A stretch of DNA of 64,000 nucleotides, taken from the NCBI GenBank assembly GCA_025667525.1, contig CM046876.1, positions 483,000,557 to 483,064,556 of the forward strand. Reading direction: 5' to 3'. A model generated the notes under the pieces. That model was not told the origin of the DNA. It was given only the letters and a program-made list of their open reading frames with translations, and ran no database searches. Positions within the stretch are counted from its first letter, which is position 1; every line of letters starts with the position of its first letter. Origin of the DNA: Glebionis coronaria (Eukaryota; Streptophyta; Magnoliopsida; Asterales; Asteraceae). The translations under genes and the position numbers were made by a program. Positions 1-11,250 of the stretch are shown one piece after another.

Positions 1-2026
1 CTTACAAAGTAAATGTGTCTAGGCAATTTAAACTAGCTTAATGATGCCTTAAACCAGATTATGCCTTAATGCCAAACACCCCTTAGTTTTCTGATTATGA
101 AGATTATCAAACCAAAACCAAATCACAAGGACTAAAACTGATATATATAGCTACTCTATCATGCATATAACACTTAAACAAGCACTATCAAACTGCAAAT
201 ACCAACTTTCAAGTACAATCACACCAAATCACATAAATCCTTATAAAACAGCAAACACATAACCAAGTGGGGTTCAAGCCATATACCTTGAGCTGATGCC
301 TTCCAAACGGGTAGGTTTGAGCTTTTAGGAGCTTGTGAGAAGTGTAGAGGACCCCTGCTGTGGTTCAACAACTGAACCAGGGGTATCAATATCTTTAACA
401 AGAGAAAAAAAATGAAAATGGAAATGGGATGTCTTGTTTCACTTGTAATCTGCACACAACACAGCCAATCAAAGAAACAAATTCTTGTTTCAAAAAGACC
501 ATAAGCTAGAAGCTTATGGCTTTTTAAACAGTAAGAGATAAGAATGAAAAATTAAATACAAACTGAATTTTTTTAAAATCCTTTGGAACCAATCTTTGAA
601 ACTTTTTATGAAAACCTTTTACCAACCTGATTTTTATAAGGTGAATCCACTTTCACTTCATCCTCTTATAATCATCGAGTTTTGAAAAGCAACACTTTGG
701 AACTTAGAAAAAACGAATTTCTGAAAAACCTTCTTTCAAACTGCAAGCTTGTGAATCCTTTAAACTACTAGCATAAAAAATAAACTTAGACTAGAAAAGA
801 CAGTAAAAGAGGAACTCAGTATTGTAATTTAAGAAAAGTTCATTTTCATTACTAATTTAGAAAATATACAAAAACTGGAACAAAAGCCAAATGAGATACA
901 AGCCATCTCATTTTATACTAAGCTAAAGAATTATCTAGAAGCTGGAATAAAAAATTACAAGAATGAAAACCCTAAACCCTAATTCATGCTGAAAATCCAC
1001 TTTTGCCCTTGAAGTCTTGGTCAAAGTAAGCCCCATGTGATGTTGTTGGATGCCAGGTTGTAAAGGAGTGATCAGGCACGTCCATTGTGACTTTGGGACC
1101 AAGGAGAATGCCTTGGTCGTTGGATTTTTGCTAGGATTCCTATTTTGCCATTTTTGTTGAAGCAGGGGAGTATGGGGGTCCCATGGGAGGTCACGGGTGA
1201 GTTTGCTTGTTGGTGGGTTGTGATTAACTCCAAGTTAATTATCATTCTGGAAAAAATTGGCCATTAACCCTTTGATTAGAGAGAATTAGGTTTCTAGGGT
1301 TCAAGGTGATTAGGGGAAAGCAGGGGTGGTTTAATCTGGTGAAAGGGTGATTAGTTTTTTAAAAACTTGTTTACCACCAAAACAAAAACTTATTAAAATC
1401 AGTTTTATTTAAAAAGTGAGTGGGACTCTGACGTGGATGAGGGGTGCATTGTGATTGGTTGTTTTTAGGTAGTGGGACACGTGGCGTGTGGGTATTGGAT
1501 GGGGGAGGTTTTGTTGTCTGGCTAAAATAGTCCCTGAACTCTCATTTTTCCTTCATGTTGTGATAAACATCCAAACACCTTTTTTCCTTTGAAAAGAACT
1601 TTGCTATACTTGTCATTTTTGGCATGTTGTTTTTCAAAACTTTACATAAGGACTTTCTTTGCACATTTGGATATCTTCAAGGGCCATTTATGTATATACT
1701 TGAAATATTAGGGACCCAATGTGTAATTTAAGTGTTCACAAGGGTATAATATGACAATTCTTCCAAAGTAGAGGGACCAAAGTTGCAAAATCTTCAAACT
1801 TCAAGGACTTCACTGGAAAATCATGATTTGGGTCCGGTTCTTTGTGCGGCTTCGTTTCCCGTGTTCGTTTTTGCTTGATTCCTTTGATCTTTTGGTGAAT
1901 TCACGATATCCGTACCTGAAATACACAATGAACAAACACAGGCATATTTTGGGTATTTTTGATGACATTTTAAGCGTTTTAAGCCCGATTTGGACGATGA
2001 GACTATGTATAAATACAGTCTCATCA
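1..2026 (-). repeat. 3' LTR of element A, truncated by the window edge
   Basis: Almost identical to 17190-19212; by hand I count roughly 25 substitutions and a few small indels over 2 kb. It ends at CTCATCA and is followed by CTCCCCCATACTAAACC, which on the minus strand is a purine-rich tract directly before an LTR starting TGATGAGAC. The complete LTR, taken from the right copy without element B, is about 3.58 kb, so about 1.55 kb lies outside the window. The short ORFs here are not conserved features and I do not call them genes. Confidence 0.85.
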
Positions 2027-3894
2027 CTCCCCCATACTAAACCATTGCCGTGTCCCCACGCAATGCTAGAATTAAGTATCATAGCACTTCCAAAATTCAT
2101 TTTATGATGACTTTTATTAAAGACATAAACTTAAATAAACTACTACACGTGTTTTAGACATAATGTATTGTTTTCATAACAAGAAAGTGACTTTTGGGAT
2201 CATAGAACAAGAACACGTGAATGCTTCGTTAGAAATAATTTCGTCGTCCTCGATTTTCACCCAATTCCATGCTAAGCGTGTAACGAGATCATTGTTATTA
2301 TAAGTTAGCAACACGATCGTATCTCATTAGTGTTAATTACGAACCTAAACTCCCTTATTCCTAATTGGTATCTCTTATATTTTATTTTGTATTAATGATC
2401 ACGAGGATACATCATTGACTTATGCGTGAATAGAGATTAAGTCTAAAAATAGAAACTTAACGGTGTAACCAAAATCATTAAATCAATAATTCATCCCAAT
2501 AGACAACGATTTCAAAAAATTAAGTCAACAAGAAGGATCGATAAACACGGTTTTATAACGGTTTTGAACATGAGACTTATTACCAAGACTTTTATACGCC
2601 CCCTAACGGAAGGGCCTTATTATCTTTGGTTTACCTCCATCTTTTATTCAACTTCGCCATGAAGCTTTTATTATGACTTCGGTCTTGCCTTGCCTTTTAT
2701 TATCCGCCTCATCGGTGGTTTTATTAGCCAAAGACGTATATCCTCACGCTAAAGCGAATTTTGGATCTTTAAAGCTTCGAAGATTAAGGCTTGATTCACT
2801 TTCAATTTGGGCATAGATTTTCGGCCTTGTGAGCTTCAAATTTTTGCTTAATTTAGGTGAGCACTTGAAATCTTATTATTAGGTGAAGCTTTCGATTATT
2901 CGGGTGCCAATACTTCAAAACCGTGACGCTGGCGATACCTTAATGTTTTCCCAATTTAATTACATGGAAGCTACCAAAACAAATTCGAAACCCAACAATA
3001 GTGACTAAACCGCTAAATCAATATTTATTAACAATTTATTATGCAAAAGCGTGGGGAGAATAAGCTAATAATTACTACACATAAGATCGTGACGATTACG
3101 AGACTTATAAATAACTCTATCATTTCTCGTCCTCATTTAAGAGACTTAGCCTAAAAAGTTAAGGAATCGAAGCTAAGTGCTCAACACGCACGGTCGAGTC
3201 AAAAATTACTCTCGTTCTCACCATCGGAAAACCTACATTCGTGTCTTAAACACTTATGAAAAACTAGAAAAATTTTAAAATTTGGCCATTTTTAGCCTTA
3301 TTTTGCATAAAATGATAACAAAAAGATGAATATTGGATTGCGTGTTGACGTAAGCAAGGTGAAGTATCTACTCACCCCCCATACTAAAACTAAACATTGT
3401 CCTCAATGTTTCGAGTCTAGGGGTGTAAACACCCCCATACTAGAGACGAAGTCGAATGCTTAATCTCGAGCATGGAAAGGGTTAAACGAATAACCTAAAA
3501 GTCGTTTATGAATTATGCTAATAAGATAAACATTAGAACATAAAAGGATATCATTGGATATCGGAATCTCCAAAGGCAACGATCGAAGCTCGAGTGATCC
3601 ATAAAACGAAGACGAGAGGCTTCAATGATGACGATGAACCTAATGAATCACAATCACAAACAACCACGAAACAAAGGTTGGAAGAGCACAAGTCCCCTCG
3701 TTACGTTAACTAAGAAAGCAATAATATGTACAAGGATAAGCATGAGAATCCCCCACGAGGCACCTTGTTTTTGATAACCGAGTCAAAAGCTCGACTCGAA
3801 TCCCCATAAATGTGATCATTTAGGGATAATCATGGTATGGTCATTTTTGGTGGGGCTTACATGATAAACAAGGCCCAAAAGTACATGGAGTACT
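2027..3894 (-). other. Non-coding 3' tail of element A with conserved palindrome
   Basis: This is about 1.9 kb between the last coding sequence and the 3' LTR, with no convincing ORF. It is not random: blocks recur in elements B and F, including the line around GATCATTGTTATTATAAGTTAG (2287-2310) and a perfect palindrome AAACATTG/CAATGTTT with a 4-base spacer at 3392-3411. Purine-rich tracts (on the minus strand) lie on both sides of it. Conservation between otherwise diverged elements suggests a cis role such as plus-strand priming, RNA dimerisation or packaging. That role is inference. Confidence 0.6.
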
Positions 3895-4686
3895 TTAAAA
3901 ACCCGATAAACGTATACCGGGGTCAAAGATAGCGTCCTCGTTTTCGGATGAAAGACGAAACAACGCCACTCCAACACAAACCCCAATGGGGTAGAAGAAA
4001 AGAGATAAGAAGTAGAAAGGTGGGGAAATGGGTAAGTCAAACATATGAGCTACTCGAGGTAGACTCACACCAAGCAAACGAAAAGATTTTCCATTTATTG
4101 CATCGGTGGAAGACCGAGATTTCCCTTTACAAGCAATTCCGGGATCGTAAATCTCGTCCTCGGTGGTAAAGTGTGAGGGAACATTTGGGGCTTCCCCCAT
4201 ACTAAGACCACACCAACCATCGTCAAAAGGAGTAGACGAGGTGGTAGCACTCATAAAACGATGTGATGACGGAGTTAAACATGTAGAAAAATCTTTTAAA
4301 ACATTTTCAAAATCTTTTCCTTTTTCATCATTTTTAAACTCTTTATGAAAACCCGATTGAATAATGTCGAAAATATTTGGCGTGTCAAATTCAAAATTAG
4401 TCGCGCTAAAAATCCTCACATTTAAGTCGCGGTTAGGGGGTGGTGGATTATATAAGTTCTCAAAACGTCGATCAATAAAGAACACCGCCCCCTCGGGGTC
4501 TACATACTCGTCATCTTCATGAACGTCAATCTCATCGATTTCTTCGTCATAGATAGGCTTGTCAAACCATGGTTTGTCATTCCCCTCTTTGATGATTTTA
4601 GAAACTCTCTCGAAGAGATCACGATCAAGCACGAAACCATCATTCTTTTGTGGGGATCGTTGATAAGTTAGATCCTCACGAATGTG
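3895..4686 (-). CDS. In-frame C-terminal extension beyond an amber stop, EDxxxDPGI module
   Basis: The frame of the gag-protease ORF stays open after its TAG stop for about 260 more codons. There is no early ATG, so it would be expressed only by readthrough, or the TAG is a mutation. The product is acidic and carries two copies of a motif, EDEIYDPGI and NEDAIFDPGI, about 80 residues apart, with a hydrophobic aromatic stretch (residues like FYFLSLFFYPIGVCVGVALF) just before the second. Element B carries the same pair near its C-terminus and element F a degraded version. I know no biochemical function for this module. Confidence 0.55.
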   Translation of the reverse strand, partial: HIREDLTYQRSPQKNDGFVLDRDLFERVSKIIKEGNDKPWFDKPIYDEEIDEIDVHEDDEYVDPEGAVFFIDRRFENLYNPPPPNRDLNVRIFSATNFEFDTPNIFDIIQSGFHKEFKNDEKGKDFENVLKDFSTCLTPSSHRFMSATTSSTPFDDGWCGLSMGEAPNVPSHFTTEDEIYDPGIACKGKSRSSTDAINGKSFRLLGVSLPRVAHMFDLPISPPFYFLSLFFYPIGVCVGVALFRLSSENEDAIFDPGIRLSGF

Positions 4687-7600
4687 CTAAACGTCATTCT
4701 CAAATGAGGAGTGTTTATAAGGTAACTCCTCGAGAATGGGACTTGTGTCTATAGCAAGAAAATCATCGACCTCCTTAAAGAATTCTTCATCATCACAATT
4801 GTGAAACGAAGGAGGATCGATGATATGGTCATCAACGTTCTTGAATTCATCATCAAAAATGGGATTATGATGAAAAATAGGTTCGTATACGGAATTCGAG
4901 TACGTTGTGAAAGTGTCGTCATTCTCATCATCATAAGAAATTTCCGACATGAGATCGTCCTCTTCATTTGAAGATTTATCAAAGGGTAAATCCTCGAAGA
5001 TAGATGGCGGATTAGCAAGTATATGCTCGATCTCGGCAAAATCACCATCGTCATCAAAGAAAGTGTCGATGTGAGCAAGTTCTCGAGTGGATTTCTCGAG
5101 AGTCACAACCATGGACTTACAAGTCGAATGACTATGCTTAGGTGACATTTCTATGATGGGTGAGATTGCATTGGGTTGGGCCACTTCCTTAGCCTTAATG
5201 GATTTGGGGCTAGGAGTGGGAGGCACTTCAATGGTTTTAGAAGTATAGGCCTCAAAGTCATGGTCCTTCGAAGGTGGTGAAGACGAGCCCGTATTGGTCT
5301 TTGTCGTGATGGCACTAACGTCGCCCTTTGGAATTGGTGTTCCACTTGTTTCGCTAAAAACATCCCAAAGTGAGTTTTCATCCATAAATTTACACATACC
5401 CTTTTGAATGAGGTACACGTATTCTTTATGATTAAAATCATCATCTTTAAAACCGTTTTTCTTAATTCTTTCAAAACATGCATCAAGCTTCATTCTTTCC
5501 GCTAAAGTAAACATTTTGAAATCATTAGAATTTGAATCATTAGGTTTTGAAACCTCGGTTTTTTCATTCTCATTAAACCCTTGGGATTTTCTAGCGAAAA
5601 AGTCTATTTTCTCATCCCCATATCTCATAGTAAGTCTCCCCTCGTGAATGTCGATTACGGTTCTAGCCGTCGATAAGAATGGTCGGCCTAAAATAATGGG
5701 ACATTTAGGGTCACACTCGTAATCGGATATAACGAAATCCGCGGGGAAAACAAACTTTCCAATCCTAACATAGACATCCTCGGCTATTCCAATTGGTATT
5801 AAAGGTGTACAATTTGAAAGCTCGATTCTCATGTTTGTGGGGGTAAGCGAAGGCAATCTCATCATTTTCCAAAGAGAATGAGGCATAAGATTGATGCTAG
5901 CACCTAAATCGGCAAGGGCTAAACATCCCTCAATCTCGGAAAAATCACAAGGTAGTAGAAATTGGCCCGGATCCTTTTCCTTTCTCGGCATACGCCTTTT
6001 GGGTTTTTTAAGAAGGATCGAAGCACAAGTTTCTTCAAGGGTTACTTTGGTAAGGTCGACAAAGCTCTCTTTTTGAACCGTGGATGGAATTTGAGGTACA
6101 CGAGGGTGTGCACTCTTTTCCTTGGTCGCCACGTTCACCCCATCGACTTTAGAACAAGAGGACGTCTTAGAAGTCGAGGGTTGAGAGGGATAAACAACAC
6201 GGAATCCTTCAAGGTTAGGGGTAATCACACGACCTTTATCATGAGACGAGGCGGCTTTACATTGTTCTTTCGGATTAGCAACGGTGTCACTAGGTAACGA
6301 ACTTGATGACGAACCCGAGGCTTTGTTCATAATGGCCGAAAACATCTTTTTAATATCAATTTGCCCTTGCTCAATCTTCGTGTTTTGCAATTTCAATGTA
6401 TTAGAAAAGTCGTTTTTCAAAGTACCAATTTCTCCCTCTAATCGTCTCAGATTAGCCTCATTCGTTTTCATGTAATTTTGAAAATCGTTTGACGAACTAT
6501 TTTGATTTGAATTAAAGTTCCCTTGGTTTTGATTGTTTCTTTGAAAATTTCCTTGATTCCCACTTGAAAAATTGTTTCCTTGATTGTTATCTCGATTTTG
6601 CCAAGTTATATTACGACCTTGATTATAACCTCCTTGATTTTGATTCGAAAAATTTCCTTGTTGATTATTTCCATGAAAATTGTTTCGGTTTTGAAAATTG
6701 TTGCCTTGGTTATAATTGCCTTGTTGTGATGGACCCGCGTTATTTTGATTTGAAAAATTGTTGTTTCCATTTAACGCACTCACATTCGACGTTTGGGCAT
6801 CCGTAGCCGCACACTCGTAATAATTATGAGGTCCACCACAAAACGTACATGAAACCTCAACCGCTTTCACCGTAGCGGGAGCGTCTTTCTTTTGCATCTC
6901 AACGAGAAAAGACGTGAACACATTCGTCAACTTGTCGACTTTCGCATCAACTCTCTCAATGTATCGATTAGAATTACTAACATTGGCGACATTGGCAACA
7001 CTCGGTGCGTTGCGGAGTTGGTAAACCTTGGATCGGTTTTCGATAATTATCAAAGCGTCTTTCGGAGTTTTACACAAAAAGTTGCCACCGGCAGCGGAAT
7101 TCAACGAGTCTTGTTCGTGAAAATTAAGACCGTTGTAAAACGTATCGATTTGGTGCAACTCGGAAAAACCATGGTGAGGACATTGCCTAAGCAATTCCTT
7201 AAAGCGATCCCACGCGTCTCTAAAAGATTCACTCGGTTTTTGCTCAAATTTCGTAATTTCATTTTTGAAAAACGTTGTCTTAGACGGTGGGAAAAAATAA
7301 TTAACGAACTTGGAAACGAGATCCTTCCACGTAACTATGGAATTAGGTGGCTCTTTCTCGGACCAATCCTTGGCGGCACCATCGAGCGAGTACGGAAAAA
7401 GCATAAGCTTGACGACATCGGTGTCGACGTTCTTAAACTTGCTCGTGGCCAAAAGACGATCAAAATTCCGAATATGGTCGTGAGGATTATCGGCTTCACG
7501 ACCTCGAAACTTCTTAGCTTGAATCAATGAAAGCATTCCGCTCTTAATCTCAAAATTCTCCGCTTCGATAGCGGGAATTACGATCGCGTCTCCATAACCC

Positions 7601-7785
7601 TCGGTGGGCGCTTGGAGCAATTCCATCATCGAACGATTATCGGCCATCTTTTCTACGGTCTCTTCAACAACGATATTAGGAACGTCGGTTTCTAATTCTC
7701 GTCTACGTCGTCGATTCCTTCGATTACGATTGCGTCGATTCGAAGCTTCACTAGAATTGGAATAGTCCTTCGATCGAGTGCGCAT
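4687..7785 (-). CDS. Gag-protease polyprotein of element A (1032 aa)
   Basis: A single uninterrupted ORF starts at an ATG (MRTRSK) about 830 bases after the primer site. It has an Arg-rich N-terminus, a Retrotrans_gag domain at roughly residues 75-240 (signatures KLMLFPYSLDGAAKDW and FRDAWDRFKELLRQCPHHG), and a CCHC-like knuckle CTFCGGPHNYYEC near residue 311. A long Asn/Gln/Gly-rich low-complexity stretch follows, then a retropepsin-like domain with ADLGASINLMP near residue 626 and CPIILGRPFL downstream. The active site reads D-L-G rather than the usual D-S/T-G. No polymerase domain follows. Gag would form the particle and bind RNA. The intact ORF suggests recent constraint or a young copy. 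Confidence 0.85.
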   Translation of the reverse strand: MRTRSKDYSNSSEASNRRNRNRRNRRRRRELETDVPNIVVEETVEKMADNRSMMELLQAPTEGYGDAIVIPAIEAENFEIKSGMLSLIQAKKFRGREADNPHDHIRNFDRLLATSKFKNVDTDVVKLMLFPYSLDGAAKDWSEKEPPNSIVTWKDLVSKFVNYFFPPSKTTFFKNEITKFEQKPSESFRDAWDRFKELLRQCPHHGFSELHQIDTFYNGLNFHEQDSLNSAAGGNFLCKTPKDALIIIENRSKVYQLRNAPSVANVANVSNSNRYIERVDAKVDKLTNVFTSFLVEMQKKDAPATVKAVEVSCTFCGGPHNYYECAATDAQTSNVSALNGNNNFSNQNNAGPSQQGNYNQGNNFQNRNNFHGNNQQGNFSNQNQGGYNQGRNITWQNRDNNQGNNFSSGNQGNFQRNNQNQGNFNSNQNSSSNDFQNYMKTNEANLRRLEGEIGTLKNDFSNTLKLQNTKIEQGQIDIKKMFSAIMNKASGSSSSSLPSDTVANPKEQCKAASSHDKGRVITPNLEGFRVVYPSQPSTSKTSSCSKVDGVNVATKEKSAHPRVPQIPSTVQKESFVDLTKVTLEETCASILLKKPKRRMPRKEKDPGQFLLPCDFSEIEGCLALADLGASINLMPHSLWKMMRLPSLTPTNMRIELSNCTPLIPIGIAEDVYVRIGKFVFPADFVISDYECDPKCPIILGRPFLSTARTVIDIHEGRLTMRYGDEKIDFFARKSQGFNENEKTEVSKPNDSNSNDFKMFTLAERMKLDACFERIKKNGFKDDDFNHKEYVYLIQKGMCKFMDENSLWDVFSETSGTPIPKGDVSAITTKTNTGSSSPPSKDHDFEAYTSKTIEVPPTPSPKSIKAKEVAQPNAISPIIEMSPKHSHSTCKSMVVTLEKSTRELAHIDTFFDDDGDFAEIEHILANPPSIFEDLPFDKSSNEEDDLMSEISYDDENDDTFTTYSNSVYEPIFHHNPIFDDEFKNVDDHIIDPPSFHNCDDEEFFKEVDDFLAIDTSPILEELPYKHSSFENDV

Positions 7786-8613
7786 GCACTAAGCGTAGAA
7801 TGGGTGGTAGCAAATAAGATTCTTTTTGCGGTTTTTTGATTTTTCAATTTTTTTGGTTTTTGATTGTTTTTTAATTTTTTTGGATTTTTGAATGTATTAC
7901 GTAGACACAAATCTACAAATCTCCCCTCGAATCGACTTTCTCGATTAAAGGAGCCTCAAAGAATGAAAACGATCACGTGGAGTGAACGTTCTCGATGACA
8001 TTAGACCGTTGGTGGAACACCAAAACGTTCAAGAGGGTTTAATCTTGAAAACACAAGCAAATATAATATACGTAGATAATACTTGGGCGGCAAACCCTCG
8101 ATTATCCCTCTTTCTCAAAACACGCACAAGCAAGCGGAGGAAACGAGGCGGCGCGAAGCACTTAAGAGCCTTTTTCCTTTAGGTCGTGAAATACAACCAC
8201 CTTATACCCACCTTATAGTTTGTGTTAATTGAAATTAAGCCTCACGAAAGTATTTATCTATTTTGCCTTTAAACTTTTGCTTTGGATTCGGATACAATGA
8301 TCGAGTGATGAAATCCCGAATCAAGGTTGCGTTTTCACGCTTTTGGAGTACTTGTATATTTATTGTTCTTACGTAGTACAATATAGTAATAATATATTCA
8401 CAAAAAACGAAAACCAATATATCTACAATATAGTAAAGATTGATTTGTGTTTAATTTAGGAAAATTAAACACGATTTATTTGGATATTATAATATAGTAA
8501 TGAAAAGTAACAAAAATGAGTATGTACGTTTATGTACGCTTTCCAAAAAATGAAAAGCAAAAACGCACTACTCACACAAACACGATACTAATAATAATGG
8601 CACACTAAACACC
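7786..8613 (-). other. Untranslated leader of element A
   Basis: About 830 bases between primer site and gag ATG. There is a T-rich run just upstream of the ATG and no supported ORF. Leaders of this position normally hold packaging and dimerisation signals. I see no specific hairpin I would defend. Confidence 0.4.
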
Positions 8614-8631
8614 TCCCCGACAGCGGCGCCA
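8614..8631 (-). promoter_or_regulatory. Primer binding site of element A (tRNA-Asp type)
   Basis: The minus strand reads TGGCGCCGCTGTCGGGGA, five bases after the LTR end at 8637. This is the tRNA-Asp-complementary primer site typical of Athila/Tat-lineage plant Gypsy elements (consensus TGGCGCCGTTGCCGGGGA). It fixes the orientation as minus. Confidence 0.9.
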
Positions 8632-8636
8632 AAAAT

Positions 8637-9926
8637 TGATGTAGTAGTAAACACGTCTTTTAGGAAAAAGAACGTATAAGTGCGGCAAGTATTAAACTCG
8701 ACGATTTAGGAAAACCGACAAATCGAATAAATGCGGGTTCATTCTCGAAGGAGGTGTGTGTATTAATGTGCCACTATATATGAAATCAAGTTTGGATTAG
8801 TGACGTTTTTGGTTTAGAAGAGAAAAATTAAAGACGAGCTACGACTACGATTTAAACTACGACGTTGACGTAAAACTCGAACGTAAATACGAAAAACGTG
8901 ACAAAATTAAAAATTAAACCTAAAAATTAATCAAAAGATTAAACTAAGTCTAAAATAATATAAATAAGAATAAAAATCCAACAAATATATTTTAAAACCT
9001 TTTATTAATTAAATATTCAATTTTTAATGCTAATTAAAGCCCAAAAATTAAATATAATTAACAAAATGCCCAAAATATTATTTTATTGAACTAATAAGTC
9101 ACTTATATTATTTAAAGACTAAAAAGTATTTTTCCCAAATTTTCAAAACTATTTTTCTATTTTTAAATGACTAAAAATTATTTTTAAATTAAAATAATCC
9201 TAAAAAATAATAAAATAATGCCAAAAATAATTTGACAAATTTAAAAATCCTAAATTATCCTAAAGAACAGTAGAAAATTGAAAAAGTTTGAAAAATGTAA
9301 AAATTTGCACTAAAAGACAAACCAGTTTAATATTAAAACCCTAATTAACTTAAAATAATTATAAAAAATAATTAAAACAGTGAACAGTAAATGTTTTTAA
9401 ACTAAAAATATTAAATTAATTTTCTAAATCTAAGAAAAATTTTAAATCTGAAAAATAATACTTTTTTGCACTAAATTCCAAAAACAGTAATTAAAAAGTT
9501 AATTAAATTAGCTATTTAATCTAAAAATTACTTAATGAACAGTAACTGAAAATTGAATTAAACTAAAAAATCAAAAATAAAATAAGAAAAATAATGAAAA
9601 AGATTTGAAACCCTAATTCCTATTTAACACCACAAAAGACAAAAAAAACAAGTTACTGATGTTGACACTTAATTCCTTTTTGTCCAGTAGCAAAGCAGGG
9701 GGAACTTTTCCTCTAGCAGTAGGAACTTAGTTCCTACTGACAGTATTAAATTTGGGTTCTGGTGATTGTTTTGCTTGTATCTTGCTGAATTTTTGGTCTT
9801 ATCTGAAAACAAGGGCACCCCACAACCAGTTGGGTTGTGGGGAGTCACAAAAAGTATAAAAACAGCAGGTACTTCACAAAATTTACACCCTAAAGCCCTA
9901 AAATCAGTTACTGAAATAAGGGTATG
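8637..9926 (-). repeat. 5' LTR of element A, left segment
   Basis: It begins TGATGTAG at 8637 next to the primer site and runs to the GTATG duplication at 9922-9926, where element B enters. It resumes at 16920. Very AT-rich between 8900 and 9660. A perfect 10-bp hairpin stem, CCCCACAACC/GGTTGTGGGG, lies at 9818-9842. No gene. Confidence 0.85.
9922..9926. repeat. Target-site duplication GTATG (left copy) of element B
   Basis: GTATG directly precedes the LTR start TGATAGG at 9927 and recurs at 16915-16919 directly after the right LTR end TATCA. Five bases is the expected duplication for this class. Confidence 0.93.
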
Positions 9927-10370
9927 TGATAGGTGTGTAAACACCCATCCTTTTACCACTTAATTCGGGCTAAAACGAGACCAAAACACGTATTTAATAT
10001 CATTTGTTTGGAATTATGCGTGGTTTTTGTGTTTATTATGTTTTCAGAGCCAACCGGATGAATATTAAAGAAAACATGGGATTGCACGGGTTTTACCGAA
10101 GAAAAAGACTCAAGATAAAGTCTATTGTCCAAGAGATGCAAAAGATTTGAAGTCACTGGGCCTATTCGAAGATTTATCGAAGAAAAGGACCAAAGATGGA
10201 AGATTTACATAAGTCGAAGAAACTCAAGTCTATTAAACGAAGAAATTAAAAGACGAGTTGAATTTAATCGACAACAAATCCCGAATCAGAATCGAAAACG
10301 TCAACTTTTCTGAAAAGACGAGAAGACAAGAAGAACGGGAGAAAGCCCACTCACCAACCAAAAGACAAGG

Positions 10371-10380
10371 CTATATAAAG
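10371..10380 (+). promoter_or_regulatory. TATA box of the element B LTR
   Basis: CTATATAAAG in a GC-richer context, followed within about 30 bases by CACACACATCCAGTAGTG, a likely start region for the transcript. The same box is at 15755-15764 in the right LTR. The start site itself is not determined. Confidence 0.65.
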
Positions 10381-10820
10381 GATCCCCTCACACACATCCA
10401 GTAGTGAGTTTTTAGTTTTTTTTTCCTTCTTCCACCTTTTTCTCCCTTTTAGTTCGTTTCATCACCATCACCACTAGGGTGATTGGTGATTTTAATCTTT
10501 GTTTTTCTAATCTTGTAATTTTAATCTTTGTTTGATCTTGTTAAAACATTAATCATTCAATACAAGTTCTTTGTTTAATCTTTCCATTTCATCTTGTTCA
10601 TCATCATCTTTATCTTCAAGTTCTTAAGTTCTTATTTTATTGAGTTTGATCTTCAAAAGTTGTTGGGATTTGTGTTTTTGTTGATAGGATTTGTAGTTTA
10701 TGGTTAGTAGATGCTTTGTGATTAGTTTATTTAAGTTTTTGGTGAAAAACTTGGTGATTTTTGGATTAAAATCGATTTTCCTTGTTCTTCGGGTATTGTT
10801 ACTGTATTTGTGTTTCCAGA

Positions 10821-11250
10821 CTTCCGGATGAACACAAAACTTCCGGATGAACACAAAACTTCCGAGTGAACCTAAAAGTTCCGGATGAGCTTCATCTTCC
10901 GAATGAACTAAGAAGTTCCGGATGAACATTAAAAGTTCCGAATGAGTTTCTTTTTCAAAAGTTCCGAGTCAATTAAAAGTTCCGAATGAGTTTTGTTTAA
11001 AAAGTTCCGAGTGAATCAAAACTTCCGAACGAACTGAAGTTCCGGATGAATGGAAAGTTCCGAATGAACTGAAGTTCCGAATGAGTGTAAATCTTCCGAA
11101 TGAATGTCTTTATAAAAAGTTCCGAATGAGTCTAGAGTTCCGGATGAAGCAAAACTTCCGAATGAACCAATCTTCCGAATATAGTTCCGCATGAACCAAA
11201 GTTCCGAATCAAGGTTGAACTTCCGAATCAAGGTTGAACTTCCGAATCAA
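10821..11250 (+). repeat. LTR array of about 23 TTCCGGAT/TTCCGAAT motifs (left LTR of B)
   Basis: The core (A/C)(G/C)TTCC(G)(G/A)ATGAA recurs about 23 times in 430 bases with irregular spacers of 6-25 bases, all in one orientation. Variants are mainly TTCCGGAT, TTCCGAAT and TTCCGAGT. It lies downstream of the TATA box, so it would be transcribed. Spacers are not conserved, so this is not a simple tandem repeat. Confidence 0.85.

Noticed and set aside
6892..7530. 212-codon plus-strand ORF opposite the A gag
   Set aside because: Antisense shadow of the gag domain; no independent support.
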